A stretch of 64,000 bases of DNA from Scoparia ambigualis (lineage: Eukaryota > Arthropoda > Insecta > Lepidoptera > Crambidae), in contig OY992503.1 of assembly GCA_963921215.1 (NCBI GenBank), forward strand, positions 13,392,001 to 13,456,000, read 5' to 3'. The notes under the pieces are model-generated. The model worked only from the letters and a program-made list of their open reading frames with translations. It was not told the origin of the DNA and made no database searches. A program made the position numbers and the translations under genes. Shown here one piece after another: positions 9,822-19,339 of the stretch; the first letter of the stretch is position 1; every line of letters starts with the position of its first letter.

Positions 9822-10203
9822 CTGTAACAAAAAACAAAACAAAATATAGTAAAGTAAACAGTCTATATAGGTACTGACCTACTGCGAGACAAAGGCCTCT
9901 ATCATTGATAGAAAGTTATCACTACAATCTTGACCTCGGTATAAACCGCAAATAAAGTAATATCATAACCATTGAGGTACAATAAACTAGAGAAGACACC
10001 GCAAAGCAAGTTTGTGTGCACTAATGTGCAGCCCATGGACTGCAAACGCCTTAGTGCGCGTGATTCAAGTGATTGTGCGCCTTGCGGCTGCACCTTAGTT
10101 GCGCACAAACTTTATTGTACCTTAAGACAATGAGACAATGTTATTAAAATAAGTTGTTCATTGGACTCGGTTAAATAAGCTTGTTACATTTTATAATACT
10201 AAC

Positions 10204-10272
10204 CTCAATGATTTCTTCTTGGTTACACGTGCCTTTTTTTCTTTAGGTTTCGCTGCCGTTTTTTTTGTAGAT
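10204..10272 (-). CDS. Internal 69 bp exon of the same host gene, lysine-rich
   Basis: Acceptor CAG at 10273-10275 and donor GT at 10202-10203 on the minus strand. It encodes about 22 residues rich in Lys (KKTAAKPKEKKARVTKKK), resembling a nuclear localisation signal. It has one base in and two bases out, matching both neighbouring exons. The intron on its 5' side (10273-16387) contains the whole hAT-like insertion. Confidence 0.65.
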
Positions 10273-10754
10273 CTGAAATAATTGAAATAAAGTGTTAAAT
10301 AAAGATAATATACTGTTAACCAGGGACTGAAAGCGGTTACGGTATAAGGTTACGTTACCGGTAAAAAATAAGTGTACCTTAATAAAATAAAGGTAAGGCT
10401 TTACCGTTATTTAACCTTTATGCGATATCGGTACCGAAAAACGTTGCATTGACAGTTGCGGGGCGCAGGGTGAGGGGTGAGACTTGCTTTTGCTTGCGAG
10501 GCGACGAGTAAAAACCTGTTTTTGTTGCGTGTCGCGCGCAAAAATGTGTAAAAAATGTGCGCGTGTAAACATCATTTTACACTAATGCGGAAATTGGTAT
10601 TTACAAACTCATGTCAATAGTAAGCTTTACATTAGTCTACTCGTCTGTGAAAACCAACTTACTGCACTAGTATAATAAGTCCATCATTACGTGTTGCCAT
10701 TTGCCATGCATACCGATTCATTGCGTATGACACCATGGACCGTCATTGATATCT

Positions 10755-11051
10755 TTTACGTATGGCGTTTGACGCCAAATGGCGTCATAAATAATTCCTC
10801 TGAAATTCTATAGAATGACTATTTAGAGAGTTCTAATTAACAGAACTTACATTATTTGACACGTAGATTATGCCTGTATGGATCGTTTTAAGAGATAGTG
10901 CCAGTTAAAAAACTTCAGTGGTGCAAACCTTTTGTTCCCTAATTTTACTTCTTTTGTGTATGGCGTATGACGCCACATACTTAGCGTCATAAAGAAAATT
11001 CCACTGAAACTTTGTAAAATTACTTTTTAGAGAGTTCTAATTAGCAGAACT
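10755..11051. repeat. Direct repeat pair inside the hAT-like element
   Basis: 10755-10850 and 10955-11051 align: each has TATGGCGTNTGACGCCA, then AGCGTCAT or GGCGTCAT, then TTTAGAGAGTTCTAATTARCAGAAC. The repeat unit is about 200 bp. A further TGACGCC-rich stretch occurs near 15647. Confidence 0.6.
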
Positions 11052-11639
11052 TTCATTATATTGCGGATTTGCTTGATGTTATAAATAATTCGCTACGCGT
11101 TTTTCTATGCCGGACGATAAACGCGATTATGCGGCATACGTTTTTGACGCGTTAAGATTTATTATGGAACAACGATGTAAAGGTTTAAACTGGCTCGCCA
11201 TCTTTCTTTTATTAATATTTTCTAATTATAAATTGAATTAGTGACGATATAGCTTGGAACCGGTTTAAAAAATCCCGGTTATTGATTAAGGTTTTTACAA
11301 AAACTGCTTCCAATGTATATGAGAGGGCTTCAAAAACCTAAATAAACCGGTTTGATCCAAAGCTGCGAAATGTATTTACTGCTGGCGAGGCGATTAGGCT
11401 AATGGCAACCTTTTGTGTGTAGACATAAGCTCGCTAGTCGATTTAAAACTCGCGCGCTCGCTTTGGGAGAGCGGTATTTCAGGCAAATAGAATTCATGCC
11501 TACGTATGGAAGGTTGCTATTCGCTTTGCCACTCGCGCGCTCGCGTTGTCCCGTTGTGTTTAGGTACTTATAAAAAGAAAAAAACATCTTTAAACCGTTT
11601 AATTGGTTCAAAACCCATTTTGTTTTTTTAGAAACAGGT

Positions 11640-12773
11640 TTGTTTAAGGTTTGGGTAGGCCCACGGGCCGATGTAATCTGTTATGCAGATGATACTCTGA
11701 TCACGGCCCGGGGCGAAAATTGCGCAGAGGCAGGGAGACTGGCCACCGTCATAATATCTCTGGTGGTGGACAGTATGTTGAGGCTCGAGATAGCGATCGG
11801 TAAAACTGAGGCTCTTCTTTTCCATGGGCCTCGACGAGGACCGCCGCCTGGAACCCACCTAGAAATAGACGAGCATAGGATCCGGGTTGGGGTCCGGATG
11901 AAGTATCTGGGTCTCATTCTGGACGGGCGTTGGCGCTTCGAGGAGCACTTTCGCGAACTCTCCCCTCTTCTCGTCAGTGCGGCATCCGCTTTGGGATGCA
12001 ACATGCCGAATGTTGGTGGGCCGAACGCTTTGACTCGCCGGCTTTATGCTAGAGTAGTGGGCTCGATGGCCCTTTATGGGGCCCCTTTATGGGTGACTGC
12101 CCCCAACGCTACCAACAAACAACATCTTCGTGCCGCACAGCGGATAATAGCGTTGAGGGCCTTCAGAGAGTACAGGACAGTGTCTCATGCTGCAGCTTGT
12201 GCGGTGGCTGGCATCCCGCCATGGGAGTTGGAGGCAGTGAAGCTGGCGGAACTGTACCGACAGCGGGCAGAGGCTAAAGAACAGGGTAGAAACCATACTC
12301 GGGAAGAGCTTAAACGGGCTCGAGATTTGGCTGACCAAGAGCTGCTGGCCAAATGGGCCGATGATTTGCGTTCGTCGACTTACGTCTCCCGGTTGTGCCG
12401 AGCCACCGAACCAGAATTGGGAAGATGGCTACAGCGGCGACATGGGACTCTATCTTTCCACTTGGTGCAGATGCTGTCTGGGCATGGATGCTTTGGACAC
12501 TACCTGCACCGAGTGGCAAGAAGGAAGCCGACGTCAGAATGCCACAGCTGTAGAGCTGCGCAGGACACAGAAACGCACACCCTTGAGGAGTGCGGGTCGT
12601 GGGCTGCGCAGCGCCACAGTCTGATGTCGGTCGTTGGGGAAGACCTCTCGCTGCCTAGCGTGGTAAAAGCCATGCTAGACAGCGACAGATCATGGAGGGC
12701 CATGGCCTTGTTCAGTGAAGCGGTTGTTTCACAGAACCCATGCGGACCCGATCCGACGCAGGCGAGTCGGTAG
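11640..12773 (+). CDS. C-terminal part of an R1-type LINE ORF2 (reverse transcriptase, zinc finger)
   Basis: 377 codons remain open. The fragment begins just before the RT catalytic motif (ICYADDT, residues ~13-19), so motifs upstream of it, including palm motif A, and the whole endonuclease are missing. The RT thumb follows (YLGLILDGRWRFEEHF, YGAPLW) and a C-terminal CCHC-type finger (CHSC then H and C, residues ~300-320). There is no RNase H domain. The protein would be inactive, but the remaining frame is uninterrupted, so truncation at insertion rather than later decay explains it. The first codon shown is not a natural start. Confidence 0.8.
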   Translation: MFKVWVGPRADVICYADDTLITARGENCAEAGRLATVIISLVVDSMLRLEIAIGKTEALLFHGPRRGPPPGTHLEIDEHRIRVGVRMKYLGLILDGRWRFEEHFRELSPLLVSAASALGCNMPNVGGPNALTRRLYARVVGSMALYGAPLWVTAPNATNKQHLRAAQRIIALRAFREYRTVSHAAACAVAGIPPWELEAVKLAELYRQRAEAKEQGRNHTREELKRARDLADQELLAKWADDLRSSTYVSRLCRATEPELGRWLQRRHGTLSFHLVQMLSGHGCFGHYLHRVARRKPTSECHSCRAAQDTETHTLEECGSWAAQRHSLMSVVGEDLSLPSVVKAMLDSDRSWRAMALFSEAVVSQNPCGPDPTQASR

Positions 12774-13158
12774 GAGGAGGCGGCATTTTGCCCACCTCCT
12801 TCCATCGCAGTGAGGCTTGCGTGACTGTGGGGTGGGAGACCCCATAGTTGCATTGCACGAGCCTCATGGGAGTCTGGAGGGCGCCCAAACTATCCTGGGC
12901 GTCCTCCCCACTGGCGGGCCGTCGTAGAGTGGAATTTGGAGTCTGCTGTCCGTGGTCCCGAACCACCCTGACGACAAGTGATGGGATGGTACAAGGAGTT
13001 TTAGTGGGTAAGGCCCCTCTTCACCCGAGTCCCTGTCGAGGCCTTCGGACCTGGACAGGGAAGCGGGCGTTGGGGGGAGAGTCGCCACATAACCAGCGGG
13101 CTTCCCCAGGCCCGCTGTGTATCCGTAAATAGGATTTTTCCTTGTTTAAAAAAAAAGA
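11640..13158 (+). mobile_element. 5'-truncated R1-type LINE
   Basis: The element starts inside the reverse transcriptase coding region near 11640 and runs through a GC-rich 3' UTR to a short A tract near 13149-13158. It is much more GC-rich than the surrounding DNA, which marks it as inserted. I could not find clean target duplications. Confidence 0.7.
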
Positions 13159-13224
13159 GCCAAACCTTAATAAAACGGTTCCTATGTACTGGCTGCTGAC
13201 AAGGTTTGAAAATTAACAGATAAA

Positions 13225-14440
13225 CCCTTCCGGGCTGTTTGGAACTAATCTCGAAATACCTATTACTTAATACGACCTAAGATCTAAAAGACCGTTTCTC
13301 ATAAGGAATGAAACCCGAATGGACTTACTACCAAAAAGAGCGGTTCTCAATATATACTATTGTCAATAAGACTCAATTTCAAATGAACCGAGTCCCATTG
13401 AAACTTATTCCCAAAACGTCTCATTCCCAAAATACACTAAATTCTAGTATCAAAGTACTCGATTATCATAAAAACTAATTCTAGAAACGTCTTAGTCCCT
13501 AAACACACTAAATTCCGTCATTTATTATACTCTCTAGACAAACTTATCAGTCAAATTTCAACACTTTAGGTAGCAAAAAAAAACTTATAAAATTAGGTTT
13601 GCCTCTCAATAGGCCTGGTGACCTGCGTTTTGGCGAAAAAAGCAGTTTTTTTTTCAAAACTTGGAAGTTCTGGATTACACACGAAATGAAGAAATATACT
13701 AATTTAAGGTAAATTCCTAACTTGATCCGATTCGCCCTGCGATCCGGTTCACCTTGGTCTTCAATAATCAAACCAATTTGCCTTTCTTAACCCTTTGTGG
13801 ATCGTAAAACCAGACACAATTGAAAATCGATTGTTTCGCGACCGCCGGCGGTCTTATAATCCTTGACCTATTAATTCATAATCCGACACTTTTAGGCGCG
13901 AATTATACAGAGAAGGCGTAAGGCGAAGTCGCGGCGCAGGCACAGAACAACAAAGCGGGTGTACCTGCGCCGCCGCTTCAGTGTAATTCACAACACGACG
14001 CCTTCATACATTTCATATGAAAACGTTTTGAAGCGGCGAGATGCCTGCGCCGCGCCTTCGCCTCTGTATAATTCGCGCCTTAGAGAACTAATCTGGTGCT
14101 TACAGCAATTTTTGCACTCAAACCTGCTGAATCAAACATTTAGTGTATTTTGGGACTAGGACGTTTTGAAAATTAGTCATTATGGGAATCGTGTGTTTTG
14201 ATATTTCCATGTGCATATATTTTAGTGTATTTTGGGAATGAGACGTTTTGGGAATAAGTTTCAATGAGACTCAGTTCATTTGAAATTAAGTCTTATTGGC
14301 TTAATAGTATATGTTGAGAACCGCTCTTTTTGGTAGTTAGTCCATTCGGGTTTCATTCCATATGAGAAAAGGTCTTTTAGATCTTAGGTCGTATTGAGTA
14401 ATGGGGTATTTCGAGATTAGTTCCAAACAGCCCGGAAGGG
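13225..14440. mobile_element. Non-autonomous DNA element with ~300 bp inverted repeats
   Basis: CCCTTCCGGGCTGTTTGGAA at 13225 is matched by its complement ending at 14440. The arms remain alignable for about 300 bp (13225-13530 against 14130-14440), including GGGTTTCATTCC, AGAACCGCTCTTTTTGGTAG and CATTCGGGTTTC. The centre has no transposase. ATAAA occurs close to both ends but is not exactly abutting, so the target duplication is unclear. A smaller MITE is nested in the centre. Confidence 0.8.
13895..14079. mobile_element. 185 bp PIF/Harbinger-type MITE nested in the long-inverted-repeat element
   Basis: The termini GGCGCGAATTATACAGAG and its complement are inverted over ~40 bp and are GC-rich. 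They are flanked on both sides by TTA (13892-13894 and 14080-14082), the 3 bp duplication typical of PIF/Harbinger. Its termini differ from those of the autonomous Harbinger at 49354, so that copy is probably not its driver. Confidence 0.7.
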
Positions 14441-14720
14441 AATAAACAAGCCCTGAGTGGCCGTACATTATTTATTTTAAATATTGTATTGGATTATTTT
14501 ATTTTTTCGCAATCGAATTAAGCTCGGGAGTTAAAATACCTCGTTTTAATATGTCATTTTAGCGACTTGTGTATCAATCTACTATTAAAAATGGCTAGAT
14601 TGAAAACTGCTTTTATAAGTAAGTTCGATTATTCGCAAATTTAAGCGATTATTCAATATGAAGTTGAACCACCACGACCCATTTTCCATTTCATTGGACT
14701 ACATTGCTCATTAACAATGA

Positions 14721-14755
14721 GAAATAGAAATAGAAATAGAAATAGAAATAGAAAA
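14721..14755. repeat. (GAAATA)n microsatellite
   Basis: Five perfect hexamer units followed by GAAAAGATTTATTTAACACACAC, the kind of tail left beside a LINE/SINE insertion. Confidence 0.8.
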
Positions 14756-16387
14756 GATTTATTTAACACACACACATACACCAAAAAATAATAATAACAT
14801 GCAATACAGTAAAATTAAAACAACAAGTTCGATATAATTAAAAAAAATAATTAAATTAAATAAAGAAATACACATTAATCAATTACACAATAACCGGTGT
14901 GGTGTTAAAAAGGCCAAGGCTCGACATAATGCTGCAGTTGCCTACAGCGTCGATTTTCAGCCCAAGCCTCAATGGGTGGCTCGTGGCCCCACGCTATTGA
15001 CTAGTTATACATAAATCAGATTAAGCAATCAGTAGTCAAATCGAAACGAAATTATTGCATTATTAAATTAAAATCATTAATCAGTTAGGAAATTAAATAA
15101 ACAAAATAAAAATTAAATGTCATAAATTTGCTCAGCTTTTATAAAATAAATAAACTATACAAACTAAGGCAATATAAAAATAAAAAATAAAAATTGTAAT
15201 AATAAATTCGAGTAGATGTCATTTTAATTACCAGCCACCTAAGTGCTAGATTTTTGACGCTGTTATAGCAAGAGTTCCGACACCTACTCATGCGTATTTT
15301 TTTAATTTTTTTTATATTTTGACTCGTTATAGTGACTGCATCGCAACACTACGGTATAGAACCTAAATAAAGGTACTCCTTTCACACTCTTTTGTAAATT
15401 TTTACTAAAAATACACAAAAGGTTTACAACCACTGATCCAAATAAATCACTTAGCAGCCATTCCAGCAAAATCGCGTAGATAAGTCACTTTACAATACAC
15501 TAAACGAATTAGCAAACCCTTCACGTTTGACATCCGATGCCGACTGAATGTAATCACGTGTAAACAAGCCAAAATCATAACAAAAACAAAATATGTTCAC
15601 TCATGGCTGAAGACGCGCAAGCGCGTCACTTTAATGGGTGGCGGCTGACGCCCGGAGGCGTCACAGAATATTTGTTAGCCGCAATGCACAAAAGTCATTA
15701 AAAGTGGGATACGCAATGAATCGGTTATGGGATAAATAAAAGTCCGTCCGCTTATTAGCAGACACTAGCTTGAGTTGGCGTTAATATACCTACCAGCAAG
15801 CGTACTTTTAAAAGTCCGTGTGCACGGCAGTTGCATTGTTCTACAATATTATTCTGTGGTTCTACTTAAATAAATATAATTACGTAACTGTTCTATTGTG
15901 CTGGATGGTTGCAATAGCCAGAAACAAATGGAAAACATATCACATAATTTTAATGAAAAATAACGAAAATATTACACTATTTGTTGTGTTTATTACAATA
16001 AGTAAGTATCTAGTTAAAGGAATTTACTTAAGTATCTACTTACCTGTTGCTGATATTATATCTTTTCGTGTGTTTTTGACATTGTTATCCACAAGAAAAA
16101 AATTACTTAGACACCTATGCGCGGCGCACGTGTTTTGACAACGAGAACAATCCAAACTAAAGCTTTCTAAGCAAACCAGTAGTCGCTTATGCTTGAAACG
16201 GTTGTTAGCCGTCTCTTTCATACCGAAATAAACCTTTATTATTTAAAAACTCAAAATTACGGTACCGATATAAATTTGGATATCGGAATATTCCGGTAAC
16301 CGCTATTTTTCGGTATGACGCCATACCGCTATATAAAGGTACCTTAATTTTTGGGTTATTCAGTCCCTGCTGTTAGCACGTTCACAC

Positions 16388-16480
16388 TTTATTGTTTTAT
16401 CCAAATCGTCAACGTTGGACTCTTCGTCCGACTCGAAAGCGGCAGCGTTGCGCTTACGGGAGATGTACTGGGATTCAGAC
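16388..16480 (-). CDS. Internal 93 bp exon of the same host gene, acidic
   Basis: Acceptor AG at 16481-16482 after a T-rich tract; donor GTGTGA at 16382-16387 on the minus strand. It encodes YISRKRNAAAFESDEESNVD and further acidic residues. The donor is not a strong consensus. The open frame, the matching phase with the exons at 10204 and 9446, and the basic-then-acidic composition support it. No ATG is present, so at least one more upstream exon is needed. Confidence 0.55.
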
Positions 16481-16736
16481 CTAAAATAATAAAACACTAA
16501 TTAGTAAATTAGGTTTATATTATGCAATTGCATAACTATTTATGAGTGACATACAAGTTTAAGAGTAACACGTCATATAATTTACAAATCATAAATTGAA
16601 CACTAAATTATATCCAACGGATATAAAAACAAACAAGAAAACAATATAATACGTTTCTACTAGTAGTAAATACATAGGGAGTAAACAAAAACATTAATTA
16701 AATAAATTTCATAGTTGTCACACTAACCATTCAGCC

Positions 16737-16922
16737 CAAAACTAAGTATAGCCCGAACTATGGTGACTGAATATCGGATAAACATACATAAATACTAATA
16801 AACATCCATGACTCGGTCACAAATGCTCGTGCTCACCACACAAACATTTGCCTTTTCCGGGATTCGAACCGGGGACCGTGGGTTGCGTAGTCAGGACCGC
16901 TGGCCACTCGACCACCCGGCCG
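16737..16922 (-). repeat. tRNA-headed SINE of a second family
   Basis: Read on the minus strand, the head has box A TGGTCGAGTGGCCA (16901-16914) and box B GGTTCGAATCCC (16859-16870). The body ends in a TTTATCCGATATTCAGTCACC stretch near 16737. The body differs from the SINE at 3351. The acceptor-stem ends do not pair well, so it is not a working tRNA gene. Confidence 0.75.
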
Positions 16923-16963
16923 CCAGATTGAAATCGTAAAAAAATTATAATAAAAAAAATCTT

Positions 16964-17200
16964 ACGAACATTATATCAACACACTTGATGCGAATTGTTG
17001 AAGACTGAAGGCGACTGATGACGAATTTGTCGAGCAGCTGCAGGCCAGGGAGCGGAGTAACGACACACAAACACTTGTTGTGAATTGTTGAATTCCGAAG
17101 ACGCTTCACTTCACGAAGACAGATCACTTTGTAGAGCGGAGTAGCGACAGTGAAATACTGATAATTACCTAGCAATCAAACCTCCATTATATACGTTTTT
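16964..17200 (-). promoter_or_regulatory. Possible TATA promoter and first exon
   Basis: On the minus strand a TATA-like GTATATAATGG lies near 17185-17195. It is followed by ~200 bp of non-repetitive sequence ending in a good donor (TTC then GTAAGAT near 16964-16971). It would suit a first exon of the host gene continuing at 16480. However, joining it directly to that exon gives no open frame from its ATG, so an extra exon or a non-coding role would be needed. Two half-similar stretches (GAATTGTTGAA) occur inside. Confidence 0.2.
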
Positions 17201-17333
17201 TCTTATGCTCTTCTACACAACACAAACGCATATTATTTCACTCACATGTAAGTAAATTCTAAATCAGCAAATTTAAATAAAACATGCTCGTATTTTACCT
17301 AATCACATTACCAAGTCATCATATTGTCTTTAG

Positions 17334-17512
17334 GGTTGGGTAGGTGAATATTTTGGTCCCGGTTGTTGTCGTAAGATGGCAGTCGTTAAAACCCCCCAAT
17401 CCGCATTGGACCAGCGTGGGGGGTTATGGCCCAATACCCCACGTGCTATTGTCCACGTGAGAGGCCTGTGCCCATCAGTGGGACGTTTATAGGCTGATGA
17501 TAAAACTAAGAA
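17334..17512 (+). repeat. Lepidopteran SINE/LINE-tail repeat
   Basis: Contains CAGCGTGGGGGGTTATGG and ends in GCCTGTGCCCATCAGTGGGACGTTTATAGGCTGATGAT, a tail common in moth and butterfly genomes (described here in separate short motifs: GCCTGTGCCC, GTGGGACG, GGCTGATGAT). Related tails occur at 18555-18605 and in reverse at 54093-54160. Confidence 0.65.
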
Positions 17513-17515
17513 GCA

Positions 17516-19020
17516 GATGTTAAATTGTTGTCAAACTCATAGTCAGTGGCTGACATTTTTTTTCGAATGATTAAAGGTAAAAGTATTTATAACTGGTACC
17601 ACTACCTGATAAAAGGGTTACATTTTACATATTTGCTCTCAATTGTACACTACTACTATCGTTCATCTAGATAAAACTAAAAATTCGTGTTGCAGTAATG
17701 GCTGATGCAAAGATATTGAAATCCTCATAAATTGTTTTTTGGTGTGCACGGAACCAGTTGATGTTTCTACGATTCTTACCTTACGTTTAGAAATAATGCA
17801 ATGATTGAAATACAAACGCAATGACATCGCTCTCCTGGTGGCGAGCCTGAGCGGATGAGCCCGCCCGCACTGCGAGGCTTTTTGCATTGTTTGCATTGCA
17901 TGTTACAGTAAAAGTGATAAAATAAAATTTCAATAATGTCTGCATTAAAAACAACTTTATTCATCAGATTTATTTAACCCTATAAATAAATAAATCATGT
18001 AACATACTTTGATAATAAATTAAGGTAAGGATAGTAATAATATATGTTTTTTATGATGTTTTATATCCTCATTAAGCAACATGTGTCTTATTAACTAAAT
18101 ACATTAAATTTCCACATTAAATGTTAGTTTTATATAAATTAGTTTTATATAATTTCATTAAAACCTATATTCAGTCAAGTGACTGTAACATACAACATTA
18201 AGGCAAGTGCACAACGTTAAAATACAATCGTTTATTATTATTTATTCTACTACTTACAGTAATTTATTCTAAAACTATGAGCAAAGTTTGAATATTCTCA
18301 ATCAAAACAAAAATATGTTGCAGTCAGATTTGTTGTAGTGGAGAAATAAATAGGCAAACATATTAATATGATATTGATCATTTTAATTCTACACAAAATC
18401 AGGTCACGAGTTCAATTCTCCCGATCGAACAAAAAATATATTTACTTATCATAATTTTTCGATGGGTTTGTGATCACCAAGCGGCATTTGGTAATCATGG
18501 TGAATGCTTATTCGCATACTTCTAAATTATAGCGACAACTTATTTCCAATAATTGAGGCTTTTGCTCAGCAGTGGGACTGCATAAGTACAGGTTATCCTT
18601 TATTTTTATTTTTACCGAACGTAATATGCCTACCATATGCTTAAAAATAGGTTGATATTATCTAAATAAATTACATATTGTGAACTCCGCTTTACTGCTA
18701 CGTAGTGCGACCATGCAGAATCGAGTTAATTGATCATTGTAGTTGTCGATGTCAAGCGCATTGCTTGTGTTGTGTTATGTCATTTTTTAAGTCTTAATGT
18801 AATTAATGTACAGTTTGTAGTAGTGCTAAACCTCTACAACCCTTTTTTGGGACAGAAACTAAATATTTCAAGGATTAATATGAATAACAGTGCTATAGAG
18901 AGTTGAAAGTGCTGTTTTGTTGCGGCTACCATACGGCATGTAAGTTTAGTTTTATTTGACAGAAGATTTGCGTGCTTTATTTATGATAGCCATCGGTTGA
19001 ACGGAACATTAATTTTATTT
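17516..19020. other. AT-rich DNA without a supportable gene
   Basis: Nothing coding is convincing. 18395-18605 is a decayed repeat with a box B-like GAGTTCAATTCTC and the tail CAGCAGTGGGACTG. A short GC-rich open stretch on the minus strand at 17780-17880 ends in a good donor-like GTAAGAATC, but I see no matching acceptor. Confidence 0.5.
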
Positions 19021-19079
19021 CGCTGCTTCACTTCGTTCCGCGGTTGTGTTGATTTTTAAGCCAGACATCCCAATAATAT
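19021..19079. repeat. Left half of a foldback repeat split by the Penelope element
   Basis: This 59 bp stretch, beginning CGCTGCTTCACTTCGTTCC and ending CATCCCAATAATAT, is the reverse complement of 22120-22178. It was separated from it by the Penelope insertion. Its last 13 bases are the left copy of that element's target duplication. Confidence 0.8.
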
Positions 19080-19339
19080 ATTGTTTTCTGAGGTTTAAGC
19101 GAGCACTACACATTGAAATGAAACACTTTTTACGGATTAACTCGCGTTTAATTTACTATTTACATAGTTTTTATATTATCCTGACGTTTCGAACCCTTTA
19201 CAGGGTCCGTGGTCACAGGGAGACTGAGGTGTTGGTCGTCTCATTGTCAGAAGTTATTTGCCTACCGTCAATAATTTTTATATTTTACCGGGTGCGTTCA
19301 AGTTTACACAATACGAGCTAACAATATTTTTAGGTCTGG
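19078..19339 (-). repeat. Downstream pseudo-LTR of the Penelope element
   Basis: 262 bp direct repeat of 21717-21978 with one mismatch (TTTACAC against TTAACAC near the end). It contains the hairpin GGACCC-TGTAAA-GGGTTC followed directly by GAAACGTC on the minus strand, reminiscent of the hammerhead ribozymes known in Penelope pseudo-LTRs. The CUGANGA box is not canonical here. Confidence 0.9.

Larger units (their letters stand above)
10321..16369. mobile_element. Composite hAT-like element (~6 kb) filling a host intron
   Basis: The ends read CAGGGACTGAA at 10321 and, reversed, CAGTCCCTG ending at 16369, the CAGGG start typical of hAT elements. They are flanked by 8 bp near-duplicates, CTGTTAAC (10313-10320) and CTGTTAGC (16370-16377), matching at 7 of 8. 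Both ends share GGT/ACC-rich subterminal sequence (GTACCTTAAT, CGGTTAC, CGGTAT). No hAT transposase is visible, so it is non-autonomous. It carries an R1-type LINE (11640-13158), a long-inverted-repeat element (13225-14440) and a TTA-flanked MITE (13895-14079). Removing it leaves an intron of about 58 bp. 14756-16250 holds no gene I can support. Confidence 0.65.

Noticed and set aside
10321..16369. An autonomous hAT with its own transposase
   Set aside because: No open frame with hAT transposase motifs lies inside; only nested elements and non-coding DNA.
16845..16921. Apparent tRNA gene on the minus strand
   Set aside because: It continues into a repeat body and has no well-paired acceptor stem; annotated as a SINE.
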